From NCBI RefSeq assembly GCF_044197065.1, contig NZ_JBIQOI010000002.1, positions 124,001-188,000 on the forward strand: a stretch of DNA of 64,000 nucleotides, read 5' to 3'. This document shows positions 25,989-34,647 of this stretch, one piece after another. A program made the position numbers and the translations under genes. The first letter of the stretch is position 1; each line of letters starts with the position of its first letter. This DNA is from Kluyvera ascorbata_C. GTDB lineage: Bacteria; Pseudomonadota; Gammaproteobacteria; Enterobacterales; Enterobacteriaceae. The notes under the pieces are model-generated. The model ran no database searches. It worked only from the letters and a program-made list of their open reading frames with translations, and was not told the DNA's origin.

Positions 25989-27041
25989 TCACAAGGCGTC
26001 ACGGCGACGCCACAGCAGAAAAATAAAGAAGGGGCAGCCAATCAGCGAAATGATGATCCCTGCCGGAATTTGTAGCGGCGCAAAGGCCAGACGCCCGATG
26101 GTGTCTGTCAGCAGCACCAGTAGCGCGCCAATCAACGCGCTGCCGGTCAGCAGCGCCACCTGCCCGCCGCGCAGCATAAAGCGCGCCATATGCGGAGCCA
26201 TCAGGCCAACAAAGCCCAAACTGCCGACACAGGAAACGCTCGCCGCCGTCAGCAGCACCGGGGCGATAAACCGCAACATCGTCAGGCGCGATAACCGCAC
26301 GCCCAGCCCGTTGGCCACCTGATTGCCCATCAGCGCAACGTCCGCTGCCCGTGCGGTCAGATAGAGAATCGCCACCGCCGGCAGTGCCCACGCCACGGCG
26401 ACCGCCAGCAGCGGCCAGGTCGCGGCGTGCAGGCTACCCGCAAGCCAGGTCATCGCCGTTTGTACATCGCGGATATCGGCGGTGGTGATAAAGAGCCCCA
26501 TCGCCGCCGAGAGCGCCCATGACACGCCAATGCCAATCAGAATGAAGCGTGGGCGCGAAAGATCACGGGCCAGCACGATAACCAGCAACGCCACCAGCAC
26601 ACCGCCGAGCATCCCCACCAGCGGCCGCCAGGCAAGGCTGACGGCGGGGAATGCGAGGATAAGCGTCAGCACAACCACGCTGGTCCCCTCTTTTACGCCA
26701 ATCAATCCAGGGTCAGCCAGGCCATTGCGGGTTATCGACTGCATTGCCGCCCCGGCAAGCCCGAGCATCCCACCGCAGAAGATAGCCATAAACAGCCGCG
26801 GTAAACGGATATCACGAACGATGTAGACCTGTTGTGGGCTTAGCGCCTCAGGCATGAACAGCGCCCGTCCAATTGCGCCGGTGGGAATCGGCAGCGAACC
26901 TCGCGTGACGCCAAAAACCAGCAGCAGCACAATAATGGCCAGCAGCGCGGCGGCGATTTTCAGCAGCCGCGGGCGCAGCAGCAGACGTAATGGACCTAGC
27001 GTGACGGCGCGAAACCCCGCGCGGGTGACTGCTCGCGTCAT
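25989..27041 (-). CDS. FecCD-family iron-siderophore permease (second)
   Basis: A 350-residue integral membrane subunit with around ten helices. Hallmarks: RDIRLPRLFMAIFCGGMLGLAGAAMQSITRNGLADPGLIG, here split at residues ~72-110, and the late GFVGLMAPHMAR that contacts the ATPase. It pairs with the next permease. The ATG overlaps the stop of that gene (ATGA). Confidence 0.92.
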   Translation of the reverse strand: MTRAVTRAGFRAVTLGPLRLLLRPRLLKIAAALLAIIVLLLVFGVTRGSLPIPTGAIGRALFMPEALSPQQVYIVRDIRLPRLFMAIFCGGMLGLAGAAMQSITRNGLADPGLIGVKEGTSVVVLTLILAFPAVSLAWRPLVGMLGGVLVALLVIVLARDLSRPRFILIGIGVSWALSAAMGLFITTADIRDVQTAMTWLAGSLHAATWPLLAVAVAWALPAVAILYLTARAADVALMGNQVANGLGVRLSRLTMLRFIAPVLLTAASVSCVGSLGFVGLMAPHMARFMLRGGQVALLTGSALIGALLVLLTDTIGRLAFAPLQIPAGIIISLIGCPFFIFLLWRRRDAL

Positions 27042-28054
27042 TTAAAGAACCTCACCGCAATGGCAATAAACACCGGCGCGCCGACCATCGCGGTCATGAC
27101 CCCGGTCGCCAGCTCCTGTGGCGCCAGCAGCCAGCGGGCCAGAATGTCCGCCGATAACAGCAACAGCGCGCCGGTCGGCAGCGCCAGCAGCAGCCCAGTG
27201 CGAATGTCCTGCCCCGCCCAGCGGCGAATAACGTGCGGCACCACTAACCCGATAAAACCAATCGGCCCCGCAACGGAGACCGCCGCGCCACACAGCAGCG
27301 CGATAGCGATAACGCCGAACACACGCGTGCGCGCCACCGGGACGCCAAGGCCGCTGGCAACCCGGTCGCCCAGGGCCAGAATATTGAGTCGAGGCGCGAG
27401 GAATCCCGCCAGAAGTATGCCCAGCAGCGTCGGAATGGACGCTATCTGCAAGGTGGCAAGGCGAATACCGGAGAGGTCGCCCGCAAGCCAGGTGCGCATC
27501 GCCTGTAGTGTCTGTTCGTCCAGAATCAAAATGGAGGCGGTGATGGCCGAGGCAAAAGCCGAAAGCGCCACCCCGCAGAGCGTGATTTTCATTGCCGTCG
27601 CGCCAGCACGCCCAGCGGAAGCCAACAGCATCACCAAACCAAACAGCGCCGCAGCGCCCAAAGCAGCGGCCAGCGGTTGGCTCACACCGGCGGTTATCCC
27701 GATGGCGGAACACACCACCACGGCAAGCGTTGCGCCAGCGTTCAGGCCAAGAATATGCGGCTCGCCCAGCGGGTTACGGATAACGGTTTGTAGCAGCAGG
27801 CCCGCCGCCCCTAGCGCCGCGCCGGTCAGCAACGCCGCCAGAAGACGCGTCAGGCGCAGGTTGACGATAATGCGGTGATCGAAGTTGCGCGGGTCGTAGT
27901 GCAGCAACGCCTCCACCACGACGCGCGGCGCAATGGCGCGCGCGCCCAGCCCCAGGTGGATAATCGCGCCAATACACAGCAGGCTGCTCACCAGCAGCAG
28001 CGCCCCCAGTGGGCGTAGCCGATGTTGGCGCTGGATCAGGCTTTGCGTCACCAT
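27038..28054 (-). CDS. FecCD-family iron-siderophore permease (first)
   Basis: A 338-residue membrane subunit homologous to its neighbour. Conserved parts: RLTRLLAALLTGAALGAAG, then QTVIRNPLGEPHILGLNAGA, and GPIGFIGLVVPHVIRRWAG near the C-terminus, the ATPase coupling region. Two distinct permeases in tandem imply a hetero-dimeric FecCD/FepDG-type importer. Its ATG overlaps the ATPase stop by one base (TGATG at 28054). Confidence 0.92.
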   Translation of the reverse strand: MVTQSLIQRQHRLRPLGALLLVSSLLCIGAIIHLGLGARAIAPRVVVEALLHYDPRNFDHRIIVNLRLTRLLAALLTGAALGAAGLLLQTVIRNPLGEPHILGLNAGATLAVVVCSAIGITAGVSQPLAAALGAAALFGLVMLLASAGRAGATAMKITLCGVALSAFASAITASILILDEQTLQAMRTWLAGDLSGIRLATLQIASIPTLLGILLAGFLAPRLNILALGDRVASGLGVPVARTRVFGVIAIALLCGAAVSVAGPIGFIGLVVPHVIRRWAGQDIRTGLLLALPTGALLLLSADILARWLLAPQELATGVMTAMVGAPVFIAIAVRFFK

Positions 28055-28875
28055 CAGACCGGCTCCGGACGCGCGCAGAATGGCATAAACAGCGGTTTAC
28101 CGGTCTGTGGATTGGGCAGCATCAGCACATCGACGTCAAAAACCTGCTTGATGATTTCCGCCGTGCAGGGGGACGTTTCATCCACAATGCTGGCAATTTG
28201 TCCCTGCTTCATAAAGATCAGCGTATCGGCGTAGTTCACCGCAAAGTTGAGGTCGTGGAGAACGGTGACGACGGTACGTCCATGCTCGCGGGTGAGCTGC
28301 TGGAGCAGTTCGAGAATTTCAACCTGATAGCGTAAATCAAGCCAGGTGGTGGGTTCATCCAGCAGAATGGTCGGCGTTTGTTGCGCCAACGCCATGGCTA
28401 TCCAGCAGCGCTGACGCTGGCCGCCGGACAGGCTGTCGACCGGTAAATGGGCAAACTCCAGCGTACCGGTCAGGCGCAGCGCCGTCTCAACCGCCGCTTC
28501 ATCTTCCGGCGACCATTGACGAATCAACCCCTGCCACGGATAACGCCCGCGCGACACCAGCTCAAACACGGTGAGCCCTTCCGGGGTCAGCGGCGACTGC
28601 GGCAACAGGCCTAGCTGACGCGCCACCTGTTTGGTCGGCTGCTGATGAATATCGTGACCATCCAGGCGCACGCAACCACCCAGCGGTTTGAGCATCCGCG
28701 CGATGGTGTTGAGTAAGGTGGATTTGCCGGAACCGTTGGCGCCCGCCAATACCGTCATTTTACCGACGGGTAGCGTCAGGTTGATGTTATCAACGATGCG
28801 CTGGTTGCCATACCCGGCACAAAGGGACTCCAGCACAATTCCGCGTTCCTGCGGGGTATTTTGCCGCTGTGGCAT
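28054..28875 (-). CDS. ATPase of the iron-siderophore ABC importer
   Basis: A 273-residue ABC ATPase. Walker A GANGSGKST (~44-52), Q-loop in LLPQSP, signature LSGGQRQR, Walker B TILLDEPTTWLD and switch His in VTVLHDLNF. It is of the FepC/FecE/FhuC type. First gene of a five-gene unit (ATPase, two permeases, binding protein, RpiR regulator) in which each start overlaps or abuts the previous stop. ATG preceded by GGAGAG. A Fur-like sequence lies upstream at 28920-28938. Confidence 0.93.
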   Translation of the reverse strand: MPQRQNTPQERGIVLESLCAGYGNQRIVDNINLTLPVGKMTVLAGANGSGKSTLLNTIARMLKPLGGCVRLDGHDIHQQPTKQVARQLGLLPQSPLTPEGLTVFELVSRGRYPWQGLIRQWSPEDEAAVETALRLTGTLEFAHLPVDSLSGGQRQRCWIAMALAQQTPTILLDEPTTWLDLRYQVEILELLQQLTREHGRTVVTVLHDLNFAVNYADTLIFMKQGQIASIVDETSPCTAEIIKQVFDVDVLMLPNPQTGKPLFMPFCARPEPV

Positions 28876-29300
28876 GTTTCTTTCTCTCCGGCGGCAACGA
28901 CGTGGTATCGTTCTGCACTATAAATAAATCTCATTCTCTTTTGATCATGCAATGCCGTAATGTAGTAGTCAAGATCGCTACATCATCACTTCACTTCATA
29001 AGGCCTTAGTGAGACTCCGTGCTTTTAGCGCCTGACGTTAATTATTAATATTATTTAAATTCAACACATTATGAATATAACCCCTGACTTCCCACGCCCT
29101 GTAATCGCCCTTTTACTGCCGCTGATAAATTTATCACCTGCTGCATTTACTACTACATTTTTGCATGTTTGAATGATTCTCAATTACACATCCTGAACAT
29201 CACATGGCGGTGTGAACGGATGATTTTCGCTATTCAGGGCAATGATTTTTATCACTTTTGACTGCCATCTTTCGGCGGTTTTTTTATGGGAAACAGAGAG
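28876..29300. promoter_or_regulatory. 425-bp divergent promoter region of the iron locus with Fur-like sites
   Basis: AT-rich gap between the minus-strand ABC operon and the plus-strand TonB receptor. Three stretches resemble the Fur 19-mer GATAATGATAATCATTATC: 28920-28938 (minus: GAGAATGAGATTTATTTAT), about 29170-29186 (AATGATTCTCAATTAC) and about 29236-29254 (AATGATTTTTATCA). Each matches only 11-12 positions by eye, so individual sites are tentative. A control by Fur is expected for such genes. Confidence 0.5.
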
Positions 29301-31472
29301 ATGAAACAACTATTCCCGACGTTCACGGAAACGTCCGGACGCGCGCTTTTTTCACTGCTTTTTCTGGGGGCGGTTGCCTCCCCTTCGCTGATGGCGGCCG
29401 AAAGCACAACCAGTGGGGATACGACGAAAAAAGAAGAAGCGATGACGGTGGTTGGCACCACCGCGCAGGCTGATGAGACCGTCACGGAAGGTTATCAGCC
29501 CATCAGTAGCTCCACCGCTACGCTCACCTCTATGCCGCTGCTGGATATTCCGCAGGTGGTGAACACGGTGAGCGACAAAGTGCTGGAAGACCAGCACGCC
29601 ACGTCGCTTGATGAAGCGCTGTATAACGTCGCGAACGTGGTACAAACTAACACCCTGGGCGGTACTCAGGATGCCTTTACCCGTCGTGGTTTTGGCGCAA
29701 ACCGCGATGGTTCAATCATGACCAACGGCCTGCGTACTGTGCTGCCGCGCAGCTTTAATGCCGCGACATCACGCGTCGAAGTGCTCAAAGGGCCAGCCTC
29801 AACCCTCTACGGGATTCTGGACCCGGGCGGCCTGATTAACGTCGTGACCAAACGCCCGGAGCGCACCTTCTCCGGCGACATTTCAGCCACCTCCAGCAGC
29901 TTTGGCGGCGGCACCGGGCAAATCGACGTCACTGGGCCTATCGAAGGGACTCGACTGGCGTATCGCCTGATTGGCGAATATCAGAATGAAGATTACTGGC
30001 GTAACTTCGGCAAATCGCGCAGCAGCTTTATTGCCCCTTCCCTGACGTGGTTTGGCGACGATGCAACGGTGAACCTCTCCTGGTCACATCGTAACTACAA
30101 TACCCCGTTCGATCGCGGCACCATTTTCGATCTCGATACCGGGCACGCGGTGAACGTCTCCCGCAAGGAGCGTTTCGACGAGCCGTTCAATATCACCGAC
30201 GGTAACTCTGACCTGGCGCAGCTCAACGCGGAATACCGCCTAAACAGCCAGTGGACCGCGCGTTTTGACTACAGCTTTAGCCAGGACATGTATAGCGATA
30301 ACCAGGCGCGCGTGATGGCTTATGATGCGAAGACCGGCAACCTGACCCGCCGTGTCGATGCCACCCAGGGTTCTACCCAGCGTATGCACTCCACCCGTGC
30401 CGACCTGCAGGGCAACGTGGTGATTGGCGGGTTCTATAACGAACTGCTCACCGGTATCGCCTATGAGAATTATGACCTGCTGCGTACCGATATGATCCGC
30501 TGCAAAAACGTTAAAAATGGCTTTAACATTTATGACCCGGTTTATGGTTCGCTCAGCAAATGTACCAGCGTTTCGGCCGCCGATAGCGACCAGCGCATTC
30601 AGCAGGAAACCTACGCGACCTACGTCCAGGACGCGCTCTACCTGACCGATAAATGGATTGCCGTCGCCGGGGCGCGCTACCAATATTACACCCAGTATGC
30701 GGGTAAAGGCCGCCCGTTTAATGCCAACACCGATAGCCAGGATGAGAAGCTGACGCCGAAGTTCGGGATGGTTTATAAGCTGACGCCAAACGTCTCGCTG
30801 TTCGGTAACGTGGCGCAGTCGTTTATGCCGCAATCCTCCATTGCCAGCTACATCGGCGACCTGCCTCCGGAAGAATCAACGGCGTATGAAATGGGTGCCA
30901 AGTTTGATCTCTTCAACGGCGTAACGTCGAATATCACCTTCTTCGATATCCATAAACGTAACGTGCTGTACACCGAAACCATTGGTGATGAAACCTATGC
31001 CAAGACGGCGGGGAAAGTGCGTTCTCGCGGGATTGAAGTGGATGTTGCAGGCTCGCTCACCGACAACCTGAATGTGATTGCCAGCTACGGCTACACCGAT
31101 GCGAAGGTCATTGACGACCCAGACTACGCGGGCAAACCGCTGCCAAACGTTCCGCGCCATACCGGTTCACTGTTCCTGACCTATGACATCAATAACGTCT
31201 ACGACAGCAACACGCTGACCCTCGGCGGCGGCGGGCATGCGCTGAGTCGTCGTTCAGGTACCAACGGCGCGGATTACTACCTGCCGGGTTACGCGGTGGC
31301 GGATATCTTTGCGGCCTATAAGATGAAGCTGCAATACCCGGTCACGCTGCAGCTTAACGTCAAAAACCTGTTCGATAAGACCTACTACACCTCGTCCATC
31401 GCCAGCAACAACCTGGGCAACCAGATTGGCGACCCGCGCGAAGTGCAGTTCACGGTGAAAATGTCCTTCTAA
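29301..31472 (+). CDS. TonB-dependent siderophore receptor
   Basis: A 723-residue outer-membrane receptor. Signal peptide ending near SLMAA (about residue 32); TonB box EEAMTVVG; plug domain with DIPQVVNTVSDKVLED, RRGFGANRDGSIMTNGLR and the conserved VEVLKGPASTLYG...PGGLINVVTKRP; then a 22-strand barrel ending in the terminal Phe of VQFTVKMSF. The plug pattern is that of hydroxamate receptors (FhuA, FoxA, FcuA), so the ligand may be ferrichrome or ferrioxamine; this is inference. Start at the ATG after CAGAGAG (29301). Divergent from its own ABC importer. An extracellular Cys pair (RCKNVKN...SKCTSV) may form a disulphide, as in some FhuA-type loops. Confidence 0.93.
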   Translation: MKQLFPTFTETSGRALFSLLFLGAVASPSLMAAESTTSGDTTKKEEAMTVVGTTAQADETVTEGYQPISSSTATLTSMPLLDIPQVVNTVSDKVLEDQHATSLDEALYNVANVVQTNTLGGTQDAFTRRGFGANRDGSIMTNGLRTVLPRSFNAATSRVEVLKGPASTLYGILDPGGLINVVTKRPERTFSGDISATSSSFGGGTGQIDVTGPIEGTRLAYRLIGEYQNEDYWRNFGKSRSSFIAPSLTWFGDDATVNLSWSHRNYNTPFDRGTIFDLDTGHAVNVSRKERFDEPFNITDGNSDLAQLNAEYRLNSQWTARFDYSFSQDMYSDNQARVMAYDAKTGNLTRRVDATQGSTQRMHSTRADLQGNVVIGGFYNELLTGIAYENYDLLRTDMIRCKNVKNGFNIYDPVYGSLSKCTSVSAADSDQRIQQETYATYVQDALYLTDKWIAVAGARYQYYTQYAGKGRPFNANTDSQDEKLTPKFGMVYKLTPNVSLFGNVAQSFMPQSSIASYIGDLPPEESTAYEMGAKFDLFNGVTSNITFFDIHKRNVLYTETIGDETYAKTAGKVRSRGIEVDVAGSLTDNLNVIASYGYTDAKVIDDPDYAGKPLPNVPRHTGSLFLTYDINNVYDSNTLTLGGGGHALSRRSGTNGADYYLPGYAVADIFAAYKMKLQYPVTLQLNVKNLFDKTYYTSSIASNNLGNQIGDPREVQFTVKMSF

Positions 31473-31477
31473 CCGCC

Positions 31478-31503
31478 CGCGGCCCCGAAACGGGGCCGCG
31501 TTT
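31478..31503 (+). terminator. Hairpin after the receptor gene
   Basis: CGCGGCCCC / GGGGCCGCG, nine base pairs around GAAAC, 5 nt after the receptor stop, followed by only TTTA. Strong hairpin but a poor T tract. Confidence 0.6.
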
Positions 31504-31603
31504 ACATACTCTTTCAATCCCTTAGCACTTCCCTACAGTTCCCTTCCGCATAATAGTCGCTTTAACTTTTAGGCAACACATTCAGACTTTGGGGATTATC
31601 GTC

Positions 31604-32563
31604 ATGGGACAAACACTGCAACTTTCACGCTGGTTGGTGGGATTATTCCTCGCGGCCTGCGTGGCGCTGCCCGCCAGCGCCAATAGCTGGCCGCTGCCAC
31701 CGCCGGGGAGTCGACTGGTGGGCGAAAACCGTTTCCACGTTGTCGAGAACAACGGCGGTTCGCTGGAATCGATCGCGAAAAAATACAACGTGGGTTTTCT
31801 GGCGCTCTTACAGGCCAACCCAGGCGTTGACCCCTACGTTCCACGCGCCGGAAGCGTATTAACCATTCCGCTGCAAACGCTGCTGCCGGACGTGCCGCGC
31901 GAAGGTATCGTGCTGAATCTGGCGGAGCTGCGCCTCTACTATTACCCGCCGGGCAAAAATACGGTCACCGTCTACCCTATCGGCATCGGCCAGCTAGGCG
32001 GCACGACGGTGACGCCAACCATGGTGACCACCGTATCCGATAAGCGCGCCAACCCGACCTGGACGCCTACCGCCAATATCCGCGCGCGCTACAAAGCGCA
32101 GGGCATTGATCTTCCTGCGGTAATGCCAGCCGGCCCGGATAACCCAATGGGCCATCACGCCATTCGTCTGGCCGCTTACGGTGGCGTATACCTGCTGCAC
32201 GGCACCAACGCCGATTTTGGTATCGGTATGCGCGTGAGCTCTGGCTGTATTCGTCTGCGCGATAACGACATCAAAGCGCTGTTCGAGCAGGTCACGCCGG
32301 GGACAAAAGTGACCATCATTAATACGCCGATTAAAGCGTCGGTCGAGCCCAACGGCGTGCGTCTGGTCGAAGTGCACCAGCCGCTATCTGAGCATATTGA
32401 TGACGATCCGCAAACCCTGCCAATCGTTCTGAACGCGGGTATGAAGGCGTTTAGCCAGGATGCCAACACGGATACTGCGGTGATGAATAAAGTGATGGAT
32501 GTGCGTTCCGGGATGCCGGTCGATGTCACCCGTCATCACGATGTTGCTCAGCAAAATATGTAA
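31604..32563 (+). CDS. ldtC: L,D-transpeptidase LdtC (YcfS)
   Basis: A 319-residue periplasmic enzyme that attaches Braun lipoprotein to peptidoglycan through a diaminopimelate link. Signal peptide ending near ALPASA; LysM-like segment VVENNGGSLESIAKKYNVGF (~42-61); YkuD catalytic domain with HGTNADFGIG...VSSGCIRL, the Cys in SGCIRL being the nucleophile. Near-identical to E. coli YcfS along its length. The ATG at 31604 starts the signal peptide; an in-frame TTG at 31589 is rejected. In E. coli the next gene would be mfd; here it is the siderophore receptor, so a rearrangement boundary lies just upstream. Confidence 0.95.
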   Translation: MGQTLQLSRWLVGLFLAACVALPASANSWPLPPPGSRLVGENRFHVVENNGGSLESIAKKYNVGFLALLQANPGVDPYVPRAGSVLTIPLQTLLPDVPREGIVLNLAELRLYYYPPGKNTVTVYPIGIGQLGGTTVTPTMVTTVSDKRANPTWTPTANIRARYKAQGIDLPAVMPAGPDNPMGHHAIRLAAYGGVYLLHGTNADFGIGMRVSSGCIRLRDNDIKALFEQVTPGTKVTIINTPIKASVEPNGVRLVEVHQPLSEHIDDDPQTLPIVLNAGMKAFSQDANTDTAVMNKVMDVRSGMPVDVTRHHDVAQQNM

Positions 32564-32579
32564 CCTGAGCCACAAAGTA

Positions 32580-32616
32580 AAAGGCCCTGAGCGGGATACG
32601 CTCAGGGCCTTTTTTA
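32580..32616. terminator. Bidirectional terminator between ldtC and bhsA
   Basis: AAGGCCCTGAGCG / CGCTCAGGGCCTT with a 5-nt loop and TTTTTT after it on the plus strand. The preceding GTAAAA gives a short T run on the minus strand, so it may also end bhsA. Confidence 0.9.
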
Positions 32617-32651
32617 TAGCAGTGACATAAGCATTATGAGGGTTTTAACGC

Positions 32652-32909
32652 TTATTTATAGATTACTGCGGTACCGTGCAGGTTGTTTGGACCGCTAACG
32701 GAAGTGATACGGAATGATTTCGCACCCATGTCATCCGCTTTCTGAGCCAGTTCTTGCTCCAGAGACGCCAGGTTAGGGCCTGCAGAAGCAGAGACGCTAC
32801 CGACTTTATGCTGGTCTGCCGGAGTAGATTGCACTTCAACGGCGGCAAAGCTTGCAAATGACAGAGAGCTTAGTACGGCTGCGATGGCCAGAGCTTTTAC
32901 GTTTTTCAT
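32652..32909 (-). CDS. bhsA: BhsA (YcfR), stress and biofilm outer-membrane protein
   Basis: An 85-residue DUF1471 protein: signal peptide MKNVKALAIAAVLSSLSFA and the family core KVGSVSASAG...LEQELAQKADDMGAKSFRITSVSGPNNLHGTAVIYK (in parts). In E. coli, BhsA lowers outer-membrane copper permeability and is induced by stress. The ATG at 32909 gives the usual 85-residue length; a frame extending to 33002 is not used. Divergent from comR, whose product represses bhsA in E. coli. Confidence 0.95.
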   Translation of the reverse strand: MKNVKALAIAAVLSSLSFASFAAVEVQSTPADQHKVGSVSASAGPNLASLEQELAQKADDMGAKSFRITSVSGPNNLHGTAVIYK

Positions 32910-33155
32910 AATTATTACCTTTGCAGATGATTTTTGTAGGTCAGACGTTAATAACTTAACGATCGATAGGTTAATCATAATGAGATCTGCGTCACACGTC
33001 AACGGATTTTTATAACGATCGTTTATTTAATAAAGATTCATATATTTTTCATATGAATATGTTCTTTTTATTTTTCGCTAAGGAAGCGCTAGCCCCTTGC
33101 ATGGATTATTTTTATAATGAATGTTCACTAAACACCGACTAAGGTAGGCGGCACG

Positions 33156-33794
33156 ATGACAACTGACACGCAAAGTTGCGCGAAAAAAGGCCGCGGTCGA
33201 CCTAAAGTATTCGACCGGGAAGCGGCGCTTGATAAAGCGATGACGCTATTCTGGCAGTATGGCTATGAAGCAACATCCCTCTCCGACCTTGTCGAAGCTA
33301 CGGGTGCAAAAGCGCCGACGCTGTACGCCGAGTTTGTGAATAAAGAGGGGCTGTTCCGCGCCGTTCTCGATCACTACATCACGCACTTTGCTTCCAAAAA
33401 CGAAGCTTGCCTGTTCTGCGACGAGCAGCCGGTTGTAGAAGCGCTACGCAACTACTTCACCGCCGTAGCAACCTGCTTCACCAGCAAGGACACCCCCGCG
33501 GGCTGCTTTATGATCAACACCTCTGCGGCGCTGGCGGCCTCGTCAAAAGAGATTGCCAGGACGATTAAATCTCGTCACGCGGTACAGGAACAGACGCTGA
33601 ATCAATTCCTTTCGCTGCGTCAATCGCGTGGGGAAATTCCGGCAGGGAAAAACGTTACCGAGGTGGCGCAGTTCCTAAGCTGTATTTTGCAGGGGATGTC
33701 GATTAGCGCCCGTGAAGGGGCAAGCTTTGAGACGCTGATGCAGATTATCGACACCACGCTGCGCCTCTGGCCGCAGATGATTGCCGAGCGGTAA
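33156..33794 (+). CDS. comR: ComR (YcfQ), TetR-family copper-responsive repressor
   Basis: A 212-residue TetR-family protein. HTH in RPKVFDREAALDKAMTLFWQ...ATSLSDLVEATGAKAPTLYAEF (residues ~14-60), then a ligand domain with several Cys (NEACLFCDE, ATCF, AGCF) suited to copper binding. In E. coli ComR represses the divergent bhsA and copper relieves it. The 246-bp region between the two start codons should hold the operator. Confidence 0.93.
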   Translation: MTTDTQSCAKKGRGRPKVFDREAALDKAMTLFWQYGYEATSLSDLVEATGAKAPTLYAEFVNKEGLFRAVLDHYITHFASKNEACLFCDEQPVVEALRNYFTAVATCFTSKDTPAGCFMINTSAALAASSKEIARTIKSRHAVQEQTLNQFLSLRQSRGEIPAGKNVTEVAQFLSCILQGMSISAREGASFETLMQIIDTTLRLWPQMIAER

Positions 33795-33828
33795 AAAAAA
33801 CGCCCCTCACTCGGAAGAATGAGGGGCG
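33793..33828 (-). terminator. Terminator of ycfJ (minus strand)
   Basis: CGCCCCTCA / TGAGGGGCG stem with a 10-nt loop and eight T residues on the minus strand (complement of 33793-33800). It lies in the comR-ycfJ convergent gap. Confidence 0.85.
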
Positions 33829-33849
33829 AACAGCATATTCACTGCTATT

Positions 33850-34386
33850 TTAGGCTTTATTCAGTACCAGCTGGCCGTTGTTATCCAACGGTATCTGGCT
33901 ACCAGGCTGTTTATCCATACGGATTTTGCCCTGCTGGTCGCCGATTTTGTAGGTCACGTCATAACCGAGCGTTTTCTCAGACTTATCGTACACCGTCTTA
34001 CAGCGCTGCTCGTTGGTGGTGTAGGTATCATTATTCTGCATTGCACCCTGCACCTGATTACCAGCATAGCCGCCGCCTAATGCACCGACCACGGTCGCGA
34101 CACTTTTGCCGTGTCCGCCACCAAACTGATGTCCAATGACGCCACCCGCAACAGCACCCAGCACAGAGCCTGCGATACGGTTTTCATCCTGCACAGGACG
34201 ACGATGAGTGACCGTCACGTTACGGCACTCCTGACGCGGATTTTTGACGGTTTCCTTGATTGGCGTAGCGGAGATAACCTGCGCGTACTGCGGGCCACGG
34301 TCGAAAACGTTCATACTCGCTACGGCGGCAACCCCAAGCGCGGCTGCAACGCCAATACCAATACCCGCCAACATTGATTTATTCAC
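33850..34386 (-). CDS. ycfJ: YcfJ, glycine-zipper membrane protein
   Basis: A 178-residue protein with an N-terminal hydrophobic segment (MLAGIGIGVAAALGVAAVAS) and a glycine-zipper 2TM domain (AGSVLGAVAGGVIGHQFGGG...VVGALGGGYAGNQVQG). Near-identical to E. coli YcfJ (179 residues). Function unknown; glycine-zipper proteins sit in the envelope. The order comR-ycfJ-ndh is conserved with E. coli. Confidence 0.93.
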   Translation of the reverse strand: MNKSMLAGIGIGVAAALGVAAVASMNVFDRGPQYAQVISATPIKETVKNPRQECRNVTVTHRRPVQDENRIAGSVLGAVAGGVIGHQFGGGHGKSVATVVGALGGGYAGNQVQGAMQNNDTYTTNEQRCKTVYDKSEKTLGYDVTYKIGDQQGKIRMDKQPGSQIPLDNNGQLVLNKA

Positions 34387-34531
34387 GGGAGATCCTCCTA
34401 TGTTGCTATTGCTAACAATTGTGCAACCGATCGTTAGCAGTGCCTATCAGACAAAAGCGCAAAAGCAGGATTTAATGTCGGGAGATGGGTGTTTCGGAGG
34501 ATTCTGAGGATGGGAGCGCAGCTAACTCTTG

Positions 34532-34633
34532 TCGGCCTGATAAGCGTAGCGCCATCAGGCGAGATGCGAGCATTTGCCGGATGGCGGCGTAAACGCCTTA
34601 TCCGGCCTACAGATGTAATAACGTGTAGGCCGG
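34532..34633. repeat. BIME with a third partial REP
   Basis: TCGGCCTGATAAGCGTAGCG ... GTAAACGCCTTATCCGGCC form a REP pair of opposite orientation, followed at 34624-34633 by a partial third unit (GTAGGCCGGG). It lies between ycfJ and the 3' end of ndh. Confidence 0.9.
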
Positions 34634-34647
34634 GAAAAGCGCGATGA

